From Streptomyces zhihengii (GTDB lineage: Bacteria > Actinomycetota > Actinomycetes > Streptomycetales > Streptomycetaceae): a stretch of 64,000 bases of DNA. Made by a program: the position numbers and the translations under genes. The stretch's first letter is position 1; the number at the start of each line of letters is the position of its first letter. The notes under the pieces were generated by a model. The model worked only from the letters and a program-made list of their open reading frames with translations, did no database searches and had not been told where the DNA came from. Shown here piece after piece: positions 33,079-42,632 of this stretch. The DNA is taken from NCBI RefSeq assembly GCF_016919245.1, contig NZ_JAFEJA010000001.1, positions 5,977,501 to 6,041,500 of the forward strand, given 5' to 3'.

Positions 33079-34050
33079 GTGAGTCCCAACGGCTCCGACC
33101 GCTCGTCGCGGCGCCCGATGCGGCGGAAGCTGCCGCAGGTGCTGACTGCGGGCCTGATCCTGGCTACCGCCTCCGGTTGCTCATACAACTGGGAGGATTT
33201 CCCCCGCCTCGGAATGCCCACCCCGGTGACGGAAGAGGCACCGCGGATCCTTTCCCTCTGGCAGGGCTCGTGGGCGGCAGCGCTCGTCACGGGCGTGCTG
33301 GTGTGGGGCCTGATCCTGTGGAGCGTGTTCTTCCACCGGCGCAGCCGTACCAAGGTCGAGATTCCCCCTCAGACCAGGTACAACATGCCCATCGAGGCGC
33401 TGTACACCGTCGTTCCGATCATCATCGTGTCGGTGTTCTTCTACTTCACCGCCCGCGACGAGTCGAAGATCCTCGCCCTCTCGGACAAGCCCGCCCACAC
33501 CATCAACGTGGTCGGCTACCAGTGGAGCTGGGGCTTCAACTACCTGGAGGACGTGGACGGCAACCCCGCCACCGGAGACGCTCAGGCCCAGAAGGAACTG
33601 AACGCGATTCCGGACAAGTACGGCGACGACTTCCCCGAGGGTGCCGAGGGCGTCTACGACGCCGGCATCCCCGGCACGCGGAACCCGCAGACCGGCAACC
33701 CCGGCCCGACGCTGTGGCTCCCCAAGGGGGAGAAGGTCCGGTTCATCCTGACCTCGCGCGACGTCATCCACTCCTTCTGGGTCGTCCCCTTCCTCTTCAA
33801 GCAGGACGTCATCCCCGGGCACACCAACGTGTTCGAGGTGACGCCCAACCGGGAGGGCACCTTCCTCGGCAAGTGCGCCGAGCTCTGCGGCGTCGACCAC
33901 TCCCGGATGCTCTTCAACGTCAAGGTCGTCTCCCCGGAGCGCTACCAGCAGCATCTGAAGGAGCTCGCCGAGAAGGGGCAGACCGGCTTCATCCCGTCGG
34001 GCATTGAGCAGACGGACCCGGCCAGGAATGCGGAGAAGAACCAACTGTGA
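33079..34050 (+). CDS. ctaC: Cytochrome c oxidase subunit II
   Basis: CtaC carries the CuA centre that accepts electrons from the bound cytochrome c of the bcc complex and passes them to subunit I. The 323-residue precursor has a lipoprotein-type signal with lipobox Cys34, two transmembrane helices (about 55-75 and 100-120), and a cupredoxin domain with the CuA ligands Cys266 and Cys270 in [12 protein letters not shown]. The region about 150-215 includes the insert usual in actinobacterial CtaC. GTG 33079 is preceded by GGAAGG. It leads ctaC-ctaD-ctaF, joined by GTGA overlaps. Confidence 0.96.
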   Translation: MSPNGSDRSSRRPMRRKLPQVLTAGLILATASGCSYNWEDFPRLGMPTPVTEEAPRILSLWQGSWAAALVTGVLVWGLILWSVFFHRRSRTKVEIPPQTRYNMPIEALYTVVPIIIVSVFFYFTARDESKILALSDKPAHTINVVGYQWSWGFNYLEDVDGNPATGDAQAQKELNAIPDKYGDDFPEGAEGVYDAGIPGTRNPQTGNPGPTLWLPKGEKVRFILTSRDVIHSFWVVPFLFKQDVIPGHTNVFEVTPNREGTFLGKCAELCGVDHSRMLFNVKVVSPERYQQHLKELAEKGQTGFIPSGIEQTDPARNAEKNQL

Positions 34051-35786
34051 GCATCCTCAACGAACCCCAGGGTGCCGCCGACGCAGCTGAGGACTCGTAC
34101 GAGAACGAGCTGCCCGTCCGGCGCAAGCAGCCCGGCAACGTCGTCGTGAAGTGGCTGACCACCACCGACCACAAGACGATCGGCACGCTGTATCTGGTCA
34201 CGTCGTTCGTGTTCTTCTGCATCGGCGGTCTGATGGCGCTCTTCATGCGCGCCGAACTGGCCCGTCCCGGCACGCAGATCATGTCGAACGAGCAGTTCAA
34301 CCAGGCGTTCACGATGCACGGCACGATCATGCTGCTGATGTTCGCGACGCCGCTGTTCGCCGGTTTCGCGAACTGGATCATGCCGCTGCAGATCGGCGCG
34401 CCCGACGTGGCGTTCCCGCGGCTGAACATGTTCGCGTACTGGCTGTACCTCTTCGGCTCGCTGATCGCGGTGGCCGGCTTCCTCACCCCCCAGGGTGCGG
34501 CCGACTTCGGCTGGTTCGCCTACTCCCCGCTGTCGGACGCCGTCCGCTCGCCGGGTGTCGGCGCCGACATGTGGATCATGGGTCTGGCCTTCTCCGGCTT
34601 CGGCACGATCCTCGGCTCGGTCAACTTCATCACCACGATCATCTGCATGCGCGCGCCCGGCATGACGATGTTCCGCATGCCGATCTTCACCTGGAACGTC
34701 CTGCTGACCGGTGTGCTGGTCCTGCTGGCCTTCCCGGTGCTGGCCGCGGCGCTCTTCGCGCTGGAGGCCGACCGCAAGTTCGGCGCCCATGTCTTCGACG
34801 CGGCCAACGGCGGCGCACTGCTGTGGCAACACCTCTTCTGGTTCTTCGGCCATCCAGAGGTGTACATCATCGCGCTGCCGTTCTTCGGCATCGTCTCGGA
34901 GATCATCCCGGTCTTCTCCCGCAAGCCGATGTTCGGCTACATCGGCCTGATCGGCGCGACCATCGCGATCGCCGGTCTGTCGGTGACGGTGTGGGCGCAC
35001 CACATGTATGTGACAGGCGGCGTACTCCTGCCGTTCTTCTCCTTCATGACGTTCCTCATCGCGGTGCCCACCGGTGTGAAGTTCTTCAACTGGATCGGCA
35101 CGATGTGGAAGGGATCGCTGTCCTTCGAGACACCGATGCTCTGGACCATCGGCTTCCTGGTCACCTTCACCTTCGGTGGCCTGACCGGCGTCATCCTGGC
35201 GTCGCCGCCGCTGGACTTCCACGTCTCCGACTCGTACTTCGTCGTCGCCCACTTCCACTACGTCGTCTTCGGCACCGTGGTGTTCGCGATGTTCGCCGGA
35301 TTCCACTTCTGGTGGCCGAAGTTCACCGGCAAGATGCTGGACGAGCGGCTCGGCAAGATCACCTTCTGGACGCTGTTCATCGGCTTCCACGGCACCTTCC
35401 TCGTCCAGCACTGGCTGGGCGCCGAGGGCATGCCGCGCCGGTACGCCGACTACCTGGCCGCCGACGGCTTCACCGCGCTGAACACCATCTCCACGATCAG
35501 CTCGTTCCTGCTGGGCCTGTCGATCCTGCCGTTCATGTACAACGTCTGGAAGACGGCCAAGTACGGCAAGAAGATCGAGGTCGACGACCCGTGGGGCTAC
35601 GGCCGTTCGCTCGAATGGGCGACGTCCTGCCCGCCCCCGCGGCACAACTTCCTCACGCTGCCCCGCATCCGCAGTGAATCCCCGGCGTTCGACCTGCACC
35701 ACCCGGAGATCGCGGCGCTCGACGAGCTCGAGCACGGCGGCGTCCCCGCCGGCGTCACCGCCGGTGGCAAGGAGGAGAGCAAGTGA
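34047..35786 (+). CDS. ctaD: Cytochrome c oxidase subunit I
   Basis: This is the catalytic subunit of the aa3 oxidase. The 579-residue protein has twelve membrane helices. Haem and CuB ligands are visible: His91 in [14 protein letters not shown] with the Tyr crosslink region, HHMY, and the HFHYVV pair near 405-410. It reduces oxygen to water and pumps protons. GTG 34047 overlaps the ctaC stop (GTGA), and its end overlaps ctaF. Confidence 0.97.
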   Translation: MSILNEPQGAADAAEDSYENELPVRRKQPGNVVVKWLTTTDHKTIGTLYLVTSFVFFCIGGLMALFMRAELARPGTQIMSNEQFNQAFTMHGTIMLLMFATPLFAGFANWIMPLQIGAPDVAFPRLNMFAYWLYLFGSLIAVAGFLTPQGAADFGWFAYSPLSDAVRSPGVGADMWIMGLAFSGFGTILGSVNFITTIICMRAPGMTMFRMPIFTWNVLLTGVLVLLAFPVLAAALFALEADRKFGAHVFDAANGGALLWQHLFWFFGHPEVYIIALPFFGIVSEIIPVFSRKPMFGYIGLIGATIAIAGLSVTVWAHHMYVTGGVLLPFFSFMTFLIAVPTGVKFFNWIGTMWKGSLSFETPMLWTIGFLVTFTFGGLTGVILASPPLDFHVSDSYFVVAHFHYVVFGTVVFAMFAGFHFWWPKFTGKMLDERLGKITFWTLFIGFHGTFLVQHWLGAEGMPRRYADYLAADGFTALNTISTISSFLLGLSILPFMYNVWKTAKYGKKIEVDDPWGYGRSLEWATSCPPPRHNFLTLPRIRSESPAFDLHHPEIAALDELEHGGVPAGVTAGGKEESK

Positions 35787-36181
35787 AGATCCAGGGCAAG
35801 ATGTTCCTGTGGCTGAGCCTCTTCATCCTGGCCGTCGCCGTCCTGTACGGCGTCTGGGCGAAGGAGCCGGTCGGCACCACCGCACTCTTCCTGTCCTTCG
35901 GTCTGACGGTCATGATCGGCTACTACCTGGCCTTCACGGCCAGGCGCGTCGACGCCATGGCCCAGGACGACAAGGAAGCCGATGTGGCGGACGAGGCCGG
36001 CGAGGTCGGCTTCTTCTCCCCGCACAGCTGGCAGCCGCTCTCGCTGGCGATCGGCGGTGCGCTCGCCTTCCTCGGCGTGGCGATCGGGTGGTGGCTGCTC
36101 TACTTCTCGCTGCCGCTGCTCCTCATCGGCCTCTTCGGCTGGGTGTTCGAGTACTACCGCGGTGAGAACCAGAACCAGTAA
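35783..36181 (+). CDS. ctaF: Cytochrome c oxidase subunit IV (actinobacterial type)
   Basis: The 132-residue subunit has four predicted membrane helices: two near the N-terminus, then a charged linker, then two more. This is the standard form of CtaF, which stabilises the aa3 oxidase in the bcc-aa3 supercomplex. GTG 35783 overlaps the ctaD stop (GTGA). A hairpin follows. Confidence 0.93.
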   Translation: MKIQGKMFLWLSLFILAVAVLYGVWAKEPVGTTALFLSFGLTVMIGYYLAFTARRVDAMAQDDKEADVADEAGEVGFFSPHSWQPLSLAIGGALAFLGVAIGWWLLYFSLPLLLIGLFGWVFEYYRGENQNQ

Positions 36182-36204
36182 CACCGCGTAGCGACACGGC
36201 GTTC

Positions 36205-36246
36205 GGGCCCGGGTCCCCTTCACTCCAAGAAGGTGGATCCGGGCCC
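36205..36246 (+). terminator. Terminator after ctaCDF
   Basis: A 12-bp stem, 36205-36216 with 36235-36246 (one G-U pair), encloses a smaller CCTTC/GAAGG stem. It is followed by CTCGTTTGG. It lies 23 bases after the ctaF stop. Confidence 0.7.
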
Positions 36247-36301
36247 CTCGTTTGGAGTCATTCAGCGCGCCGCGCCTGACAGGCGTTCATAGCGTGTGCT
36301 C

Positions 36302-37558
36302 ATGAACCACACGCCGCACTTCCGCACCGTCGTCAGCTGCATCGTGCTGGCCGTGACCCTCGGGACGGTCGCGACCGCATGCGGCGAGCCCGACGAGAAC
36401 CCGTTGTCCGCGCAGCCCTTCGACGCCGCCGGACAGGTCTCCTTCAACACGAAGGCAGGCAGCAGCAAGGTCGACCCGGACAAGCCGCTCGAAGTCACCG
36501 CCAAGGGTGACAGCGGCCGGATCACCGATGTCACCGTCACGGACGACGCCGGACGCCGACTCGCCGGCGAACTCTCCGCCGACGGCGTCCGCTGGCGCTC
36601 CACAGCCCCGCTGGCCGCCGGCGCCCGCTACACCATGCGGGTCTCCACCGAGGACGAGGACGGCGCCCCCGGCGTACGCGTCCTCACCTTCGAGACCACC
36701 CCCGCCAAGCGGTTCCTCACCGCCGAGTTCGGCCCGGAGGCCGGCACCTACGGCGTGGGACAGCCGATCACCGCCAAGCTCAGCATGGCGGTGAAGGACA
36801 AGAAGGCCCGGCGGGTCGTCGAGCGGGCCCTCAAGGTCGGCTCCAGGCCCGCCGTGGAGGGCTCCTGGTACTGGGTGGACGACAAGCTCCTCCACTACCG
36901 CCCGAAGGACTACTGGCCCGCCGGAGCGACCGTCACCGCCTCCAGCAACCTCAAGGGCGTCAAGGTGGCCGGGAAGCTCTACGGCGGCAGCTCCAAGGCC
37001 CTCAAGCTCACCATCGGCGACCGCATCGAGGCCATCACCGACGCCGGCTCCCACTCGATGGTCGTCAAGCGCAACGGCGAAGTGATCAACACCATTCCGG
37101 TGACCACCGGCAAGCCCGGCTTCGACACCCGCAACGGCGTCAAGGTGGTGCTCGCCAAGGAGCAGTTCGTCCGGATGCGGGGCACCAGCATCGGCATCGC
37201 CGAAGGCAGCTCCGAGTCCTACGACCTGCCCGTCTACTGGGCCACCCGGGTCACCTGGAGCGGTGAATACGTCCACGCCGCGCCCTGGTCCGTCGGATCG
37301 CAGGGCTCGGCGAACGTCAGCCACGGCTGCACCGGGATGTCCACGTCGAACGCGGAGTGGTTCTTCGAGACCGTCCGCCCCGGCGACATCGTCCAGGTCG
37401 TCAACAGCTTCGGCAACATGATGGACACGTTCGGGAACGGCTTCGGCGACTGGAACCTCTCCTGGGACAAGTGGCGCGAGGGCAGCGCCCTCAGCGGCGC
37501 CACCCCCGAGGAAACCGGCCCCTCCGCCACCACCGCCCGCCTGCGGCCCGCTGTCTAG
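36302..37558 (+). CDS. L,D-transpeptidase lipoprotein (YkuD, with Ig-like domains)
   Basis: This enzyme makes 3-3 cross-links in peptidoglycan. The 418-residue precursor has a lipoprotein signal with lipobox Cys27 (ATAC), two Ig-like domains (about 40-135 and 140-240), and a YkuD catalytic domain (about 245-375) with the SHGCTGMS motif, catalytic Cys343 and His341. The architecture is that of mycobacterial LdtMt2-type enzymes. ATG 36302 is preferred; GTG 36296 is possible. It sits between the two halves of the respiratory locus with its own flanking terminators. Confidence 0.93.
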   Translation: MNHTPHFRTVVSCIVLAVTLGTVATACGEPDENPLSAQPFDAAGQVSFNTKAGSSKVDPDKPLEVTAKGDSGRITDVTVTDDAGRRLAGELSADGVRWRSTAPLAAGARYTMRVSTEDEDGAPGVRVLTFETTPAKRFLTAEFGPEAGTYGVGQPITAKLSMAVKDKKARRVVERALKVGSRPAVEGSWYWVDDKLLHYRPKDYWPAGATVTASSNLKGVKVAGKLYGGSSKALKLTIGDRIEAITDAGSHSMVVKRNGEVINTIPVTTGKPGFDTRNGVKVVLAKEQFVRMRGTSIGIAEGSSESYDLPVYWATRVTWSGEYVHAAPWSVGSQGSANVSHGCTGMSTSNAEWFFETVRPGDIVQVVNSFGNMMDTFGNGFGDWNLSWDKWREGSALSGATPEETGPSATTARLRPAV

Positions 37559-37574
37559 GGCTCGGCTCGCCTCC

Positions 37575-37668
37575 GGGGCGCTGAAGGCGGTGTCGACGGT
37601 CGATCGTGCTCGGTCCCTCGTACCTCGGGACCTCCGCGCGTTCTCCCTTTCGGCACCGCCGGCGCCCC
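37575..37668. terminator. Nested stem structure between the transpeptidase and a convergent receiver gene
   Basis: Three nested inverted repeats are visible: GGGGCGC 37575-37581 with 37662-37668, GGCGGTG 37586-37592 with 37654-37660, and GGTCCC 37612-37617 with 37627-37632. It fills the gap between two convergent genes, so a bidirectional terminator is likely. Its size also allows a decayed mobile element. Confidence 0.5.
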
Positions 37669-37691
37669 TTCGGCTCGCTCGCCGGGGCGTC

Positions 37692-38093
37692 TCACGCGTC
37701 CAGGGAGAGCCTGTCGCGCAGGAGGGCCGCCAGGGCCTCCGGGAACTCGACCGGGTCGACCGGGAGGGTCACCGCGGCCTCGGCGCGGCTCCAGGTGGCC
37801 AGCCAGGCGTCCTGGGGGCGCCCCATCAGCAGCAGCACGGGCGGGCAGTCGAAGATCTCGTCCTTGATCTGCCGGCACACCCCCATACCGCCCGCGGGCA
37901 CCGTCTCGCCGTCCAGCACGCACACGTCGACGCCCCCGGCGTCCAGCGCCGCCAGGACGGCGGGCAGCGTCGCGCACTCCACGAACGTCACCGGCGGGAC
38001 GTCCGCCGCCGGCCTGCGTCCCGCGGCCAGCCGCACCTGCTCGCGGGTGTTCGCGTCGTCGCTGTAGACCAGGACCGTGGCGCTCGACTGCAT
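37692..38093 (-). CDS. Small receiver-like regulatory protein
   Basis: The 133-residue protein folds as a single receiver-type domain. It begins VLVYSDDANTREQ, with the acidic pair where a response regulator pocket would be, and has VCVLDGE at the phospho-Asp position. No DNA-binding domain is attached. It may act by protein contact or be a degenerate regulator. ATG 38093 is divergent from ctaE. The conserved place inside the respiratory locus hints at a role there, but no target is known. Confidence 0.75.
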   Translation of the reverse strand: MQSSATVLVYSDDANTREQVRLAAGRRPAADVPPVTFVECATLPAVLAALDAGGVDVCVLDGETVPAGGMGVCRQIKDEIFDCPPVLLLMGRPQDAWLATWSRAEAAVTLPVDPVEFPEALAALLRDRLSLDA

Positions 38094-38185
38094 GGTTCCT
38101 CCGCCTCGTACGAACAGGGCTTGTGCCGCGGATGCTACTCCTCCCGACTCGCTGTCAACACCGGTTCGGACAGCTCTTCGATGGG

Positions 38186-38236
38186 CCGTTCGGGGTGGCT
38201 CCCGTTCCCGGTGGGGGGCACCAACACACCGAACGG
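38186..38236. promoter_or_regulatory. Inverted repeat upstream of ctaE
   Basis: CCGTTCGG at 38186-38193 and CCGAACGG at 38229-38236 extend to 12 bp with one mismatch. It lies in the divergent gap between the receiver-like gene and ctaE, about 40 bases before the ctaE start. Confidence 0.4.
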
Positions 38237-38263
38237 CACCCCCCGGAGTGAGGGCGGGATAAG

Positions 38264-38284
38264 CGACCGACATAATGTCGGTCG
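38264..38284. promoter_or_regulatory. 21-bp palindrome overlapping the ctaE start codon
   Basis: CGACCGACAT at 38264-38273 and ATGTCGGTCG at 38275-38284 are exact reverse complements around a single A. The right arm begins at the ctaE ATG. This could be an operator or a hairpin that hides the start codon. Confidence 0.55.
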
Positions 38285-38895
38285 TGGCGACAGCAACGAC
38301 AGTAGAAACCGGGCACGCGCACCCGTCGGTCAATCGACCGAACCTCACCAGCGTCGGAACCATCATCTGGTTGAGTTCCGAGCTGATGTTCTTCGCGGCC
38401 CTCTTCGCGATGTACTTCACCCTGCGATCGGTGACGGGTGCCGAGTTCTGGGCCGAGAAGGCCGACACGCTGAACTTCCCGTTCTCGGCTACCAACACCA
38501 CGATCCTGGTGCTCTCTTCCCTCACCTGCCAGCTCGGCGTCTTCGCCGCCGAGCGGGGCGATGTGAAGAAGCTCCGCACGTGGTTCATCATCACGTTCGT
38601 GATGGGTGCGATCTTCATCGGAGGCCAGGTCTTCGAGTACACCGAGCTGGTCAAGCACGAGGGGCTCTCCCTCTCGTCCGACCCGTACGGCTCCGTGTTC
38701 TACCTGACCACCGGCTTCCACGGTCTGCACGTGACAGGCGGTCTCATCGCCTTCCTGCTGGTACTCGGCAGGACGTACGCGGCCAGGAGATTCACCCACG
38801 AGCAGGCAACCGCCGCCATCGTCGTGTCCTACTACTGGCACTTCGTCGATGTCGTCTGGATCGGCCTCTTCGCCACGATCTACATGATCAAGTAA
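38275..38895 (+). CDS. ctaE: Cytochrome c oxidase subunit III
   Basis: The 206-residue protein has five membrane helices, the short actinobacterial form of subunit III. It contains the HGLHVTGG and [10 protein letters not shown] motifs typical of the family. It stabilises proton uptake by the aa3 oxidase. ATG 38275 lies inside a 21-bp palindrome; GTG 38284, three codons on, would lie just outside it. It leads the ctaE-qcrC-qcrA-qcrB group, apart from ctaCDF. Confidence 0.96.
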   Translation: MSVVATATTVETGHAHPSVNRPNLTSVGTIIWLSSELMFFAALFAMYFTLRSVTGAEFWAEKADTLNFPFSATNTTILVLSSLTCQLGVFAAERGDVKKLRTWFIITFVMGAIFIGGQVFEYTELVKHEGLSLSSDPYGSVFYLTTGFHGLHVTGGLIAFLLVLGRTYAARRFTHEQATAAIVVSYYWHFVDVVWIGLFATIYMIK

Positions 38896-38985
38896 TCGGC
38901 GCGGGCGGCCGCCACGAAGCGGACCGCCTGAAGCAGACACAGTCCAGAAGCATCGACGCAGAAGATCCTGACACCGGGGTAATCC

Positions 38986-39795
38986 GTGAAAAAGCTCTCC
39001 GCACGACGACGCCATCCGCTGGCGGCGGTCGTCGTCCTACTCCTCGCGCTGGCGGCCACTGGGGGGCTGTACGCCGCGTTCGCACCCGCGGACAAGGCGC
39101 AGGCCGATGAAACCGCCCAGTCCCTCGCCATCAAGGAGGGCCAGAAGCTCTACACCGTCGGCTGCGCCAGCTGCCACGGAACCGGCGGTCAGGGCACCTC
39201 CGACGGACCGTCCCTGGTCGGCGTCGGCTCGGCCGCCGTCGACTTCCAGGTCGGCACGGGCCGTATGCCCGCCCAGCAGCCCGGCGCCCAGGTGCCGAAG
39301 AAGCCGAACATCTACTCCCAGAAGGAGATCGACCAGCTCGCTGCGTACGTCGCCTCCCTGGGAGCCGGTCCGATCACTCCGACCGAGGAGCAGTTCGACC
39401 CGGCCGAGGCGGACATCGCCAACGGTGGCGAGCTGTTCCGCACCAACTGCGCCCAGTGCCACAACTTCACCGGCAAGGGCGGCGCGCTGACCGAGGGCAA
39501 GTACGCCCCCGACCTGAACGGCGTCAGCCCGAAGCACCTGTACGAGGCCATGCAGACGGGCCCGCAGAACATGCCGTCCTTCCCCGACGGGATCATGCCC
39601 GAGCAGGAGAAGCGCGACATCATCGCGTACGTCAAGGCCGTCAACAGCGACGACACGCCCTCCCCGGGCGGCTTCGCACTCGGCGGTCTCGGCCCGGTGG
39701 CCGAGGGCCTGTTCGGCTGGATCTTCGGTCTGGGCTCCCTGATCGCTGTTGCCGTCTGGGTCGCGGCCCACACCGCTAAGGCCAAGAAGTCATGA
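38986..39795 (+). CDS. qcrC: Dihaem cytochrome c subunit of the bcc complex
   Basis: QcrC provides two haems c and replaces a soluble cytochrome c by passing electrons directly to the aa3 oxidase. The 269-residue protein has an N-terminal membrane anchor (about 11-30), haem sites CASCH at 60-64 and CAQCH at 155-159, and a C-terminal membrane helix (about 240-262). GTG 38986 follows the ctaE stop by 90 bases. Its end overlaps qcrA (ATGA). Confidence 0.97.
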   Translation: MKKLSARRRHPLAAVVVLLLALAATGGLYAAFAPADKAQADETAQSLAIKEGQKLYTVGCASCHGTGGQGTSDGPSLVGVGSAAVDFQVGTGRMPAQQPGAQVPKKPNIYSQKEIDQLAAYVASLGAGPITPTEEQFDPAEADIANGGELFRTNCAQCHNFTGKGGALTEGKYAPDLNGVSPKHLYEAMQTGPQNMPSFPDGIMPEQEKRDIIAYVKAVNSDDTPSPGGFALGGLGPVAEGLFGWIFGLGSLIAVAVWVAAHTAKAKKS

Positions 39796-40868
39796 GTAGC
39801 CAAGAGAATTCAGAAGAGAACCTGCCGGCTGAGCAGGGCACCGCGCACGACGCGGCACACGGCGGGGGCACCGCCGTCGTCCAGCACGACGAGGACCCCT
39901 TCGCCGATCCGGGACTGCCGGCCCACAAGCCGCGCATCCAGGACATCGACGAGCGGGCCGCCAAGCGCTCCGAGCGCTCCGTGGCCCTGATGTTCACGCT
40001 GTCGATGCTGGCCACGATCGGCTTCATCGCCTCGTTCGTGATCTTCCCGATCGACAAGATCGTCTACGTCTGGCCGATCGGCCACGTCAGCGCGCTCAAC
40101 CTGTCGCTCGGTCTGACCCTGGGTCTGGCGCTCTTCCTCATCGGCGCGGGCGCCGTCCACTGGGCGCGCACCCTGATGTCCGACGTCGAGGTGGCGGACG
40201 ACCGTCACCCGATCGAGGCCGCCCCCGAGGTCAAGGCCAAGGTGCTGTCGGACTTCGCGGACGGTGCGCGCGAGTCGGCCATCGGCCGCCGCAAGCTGAT
40301 CCGCAACACCATGTTCGGCGCGCTGGCCATGGTGCCGCTCTCCGGTGTGGTGCTGCTGCGCGAGCTGGGCCCGCTGCCCGAGGACAAGCTCCGCAAGACG
40401 CTGTGGGCCAAGGGCAAGCTGCTCATCAACATGAACACCAACGAGCCGCTGCGTCCCGAGGACGTCGTCGTCGGTTCGCTCACCTTCGTCAAGCCCGAGG
40501 GCCTGGAGGAGAGCAACCACGACTTCAACAACGAGATCGCCAAGGCCGCCGTCATGATCGTCCGGATCCAGCCGGAGGAGATCAAGGACAAGCGCGAGCT
40601 CGAGTGGTCCGTCGACGGCATCGTCGCGTACTCGAAGATCTGCACCCACGTCGGCTGCCCGATCAGCCTGTACGAGCAGCAGACGCACCACGTCCTCTGC
40701 CCGTGCCACCAGTCCACCTTCGACCTCTCCGACGGCGCCCGCGTCATCTTCGGTCCGGCCGGTCACCCGCTCCCGCAGCTGCGGATCGGCGTGAACGCCG
40801 AGGGCAACCTCGAGGCGCTCGGCGACTTCGAAGAGCCCGTCGGTCCTGCCTTCTGGGAGCGCGGATGA
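39792..40868 (+). CDS. qcrA: Rieske iron-sulfur subunit of the bcc complex
   Basis: The 358-residue actinobacterial Rieske protein has three membrane helices (about 65-88, 98-122 and 173-191), not one. The C-terminal [2Fe-2S] domain carries CTHVGC at 284-289 and CPCHQS at 303-308. It takes the first electron from menaquinol. It is coupled to qcrC and qcrB by ATGA overlaps. The N-terminal 50 residues are acidic and disordered. Its cluster makes it a likely client of nearby erpA. Confidence 0.97.
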   Translation: MSSQENSEENLPAEQGTAHDAAHGGGTAVVQHDEDPFADPGLPAHKPRIQDIDERAAKRSERSVALMFTLSMLATIGFIASFVIFPIDKIVYVWPIGHVSALNLSLGLTLGLALFLIGAGAVHWARTLMSDVEVADDRHPIEAAPEVKAKVLSDFADGARESAIGRRKLIRNTMFGALAMVPLSGVVLLRELGPLPEDKLRKTLWAKGKLLINMNTNEPLRPEDVVVGSLTFVKPEGLEESNHDFNNEIAKAAVMIVRIQPEEIKDKRELEWSVDGIVAYSKICTHVGCPISLYEQQTHHVLCPCHQSTFDLSDGARVIFGPAGHPLPQLRIGVNAEGNLEALGDFEEPVGPAFWERG

Positions 40869-42490
40869 GCACTGTGACAGACACGAAGAAAAAGGCACCG
40901 GCCGGCGAGAAGGTCGCCGACTGGGCCGACGGCCGGCTCGGGATCTACTCCCTGGCCAAGGCCAACATGCGCAAGATCTTCCCGGACCACTGGTCCTTCA
41001 TGCTCGGCGAGATCTGCCTCTACAGCTTCATCATCATCATCCTCACGGGTGTGTACCTGACGCTGTTCTTCCACCCGAGCATGAACGAGATCGAGTACCA
41101 CGGCTCGTACGTGCCGATGCAGGGCATCCGGATGACCGAGGCGTACGCCTCGACGCTGGACATCAGCTTCGACGTCCGCGGTGGTCTGCTCATCCGGCAG
41201 ATCCACCACTGGGCCGCGCTGATCTTCCTCGCCGGCATGTTCGTGCACATGATGCGCGTCTTCTTCACCGGCGCGTTCCGCAAGCCGCGTGAGATCAACT
41301 GGCTGTTCGGCTTCCTGCTGTTCGTCCTCGGCATGTTCACCGGTTTCACCGGCTACTCGCTCCCGGACGACCTGCTCTCCGGCACCGGTGTCCGCTTCAC
41401 GCAGGGCGCGATCCTGTCGGTGCCGATCGTCGGCACCTACATCTCGATGTTCCTGTTCGGCGGGGAGTTCCCGGGCCACGACATCATCGCCCGGTTCTAC
41501 TCGATCCACATCCTGCTGCTGCCGGGCATCATGCTCGGCCTCGTGGTGGCCCACCTGATCCTGGTCTTCTACCACAAGCACACGCAGTTCGCGGGTCCCG
41601 GCAAGACCAACAAGAACGTCGTCGGCATGCCGCTGCTGCCGGTCTACATGGCGAAGGCCGGAGGCTTCTTCTTCCTGGTCTTCGGTGTCATCGCGATCAT
41701 CTCCGCGCTGTTCACGATCAACCCGATCTGGGCGCTCGGCCCCTACCGGCCGGACCAGGTGTCCACCGGCGCGCAGCCCGACTGGTACATGGGCTTCGCC
41801 GAGGGTCTGATCCGTGTGATGCCGGGCTGGGAGATCAACCTGTGGGGCCACACGCTGGTCCTGGGCGTGTTCGTCCCGCTGGTCGTCTTCGGTGTGGTCC
41901 TCGGGGCCATCGCGATGTACCCGTTCATCGAGTCCTGGATCACCGGCGACAAGCGCGAGCACCACATCCTGGACCGCCCGCGCAACGCCCCGACGCGCAC
42001 CGCCCTCGGTGTCGCCTGGGTCGTCGGCTACGTGATCATGCTGCTCGGCGGCGGAAACGACATCTTCGCGACGCACTTCCACATGTCGATCAACGCGATC
42101 ACCTGGTTCGTGCGCATCACGTACTTCGTCGGGCCCGTCCTCGCGTTCATCATCACCAAGCGGATCTGCCTGGGTCTCCAGCGCCGCGACAAGGAGAAGG
42201 TGCTGCACGGACGCGAGTCCGGCATCATCAAGCGCCTGCCGCACGGTGAGTTCGTCGAGATCCACGAGCCGCTGGGTGCGGGCGACCGATACAAGCTGAC
42301 CGCCCACGAGCAGTACAAGCCCGCGGAGATCGGCCCCACGGTCGACGAGAACGGCGTGAAGCGCAAGGTCGGCGTCATGGAGAAGATGCGCGTCCGGCTG
42401 AGCAAGTCGTACTACGGCGGCGACAGCCAGATCGCCAAGCCGACCGCCGACGAGTACAAGGAGATCACCAGCGGCCACGGCCACCACTGA
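40865..42490 (+). CDS. qcrB: Cytochrome b subunit of the bcc complex
   Basis: QcrB binds two haems b and both menaquinone sites. The 541-residue protein has the N-terminal cytochrome b fold, with haem ligands in IRQIHHW and FVHMMR and in IHILLLPG and HLILVFYHKH. The PDW motif (QPDWYMGF) marks the Qo site. A long cytoplasmic C-terminal tail (about 440-541) is typical of actinobacteria. ATG 40865 overlaps the qcrA stop. Confidence 0.97.
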   Translation: MSTVTDTKKKAPAGEKVADWADGRLGIYSLAKANMRKIFPDHWSFMLGEICLYSFIIIILTGVYLTLFFHPSMNEIEYHGSYVPMQGIRMTEAYASTLDISFDVRGGLLIRQIHHWAALIFLAGMFVHMMRVFFTGAFRKPREINWLFGFLLFVLGMFTGFTGYSLPDDLLSGTGVRFTQGAILSVPIVGTYISMFLFGGEFPGHDIIARFYSIHILLLPGIMLGLVVAHLILVFYHKHTQFAGPGKTNKNVVGMPLLPVYMAKAGGFFFLVFGVIAIISALFTINPIWALGPYRPDQVSTGAQPDWYMGFAEGLIRVMPGWEINLWGHTLVLGVFVPLVVFGVVLGAIAMYPFIESWITGDKREHHILDRPRNAPTRTALGVAWVVGYVIMLLGGGNDIFATHFHMSINAITWFVRITYFVGPVLAFIITKRICLGLQRRDKEKVLHGRESGIIKRLPHGEFVEIHEPLGAGDRYKLTAHEQYKPAEIGPTVDENGVKRKVGVMEKMRVRLSKSYYGGDSQIAKPTADEYKEITSGHGHH

Positions 42491-42531
42491 TCACCTGACC
42501 TGAGAGTCGCCACACGCCCCCCAGGGGGCAC

Positions 42532-42568
42532 CGAAGGGCCCCGTCCATCCGCTGGACGGGGCCCTTCG
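42532..42568 (+). terminator. Terminator after qcrB
   Basis: Perfect 16-bp stem (42532-42547 with 42553-42568) and loop TCCGC, 41 bases after the qcrB stop. Confidence 0.85.
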
Positions 42569-42632
42569 GCGTGCCCGGGGCTGGATAGGGTGGAGACCAT
42601 CCTGTTCGTAGCTGTGGACCCTGGAGCGGACC

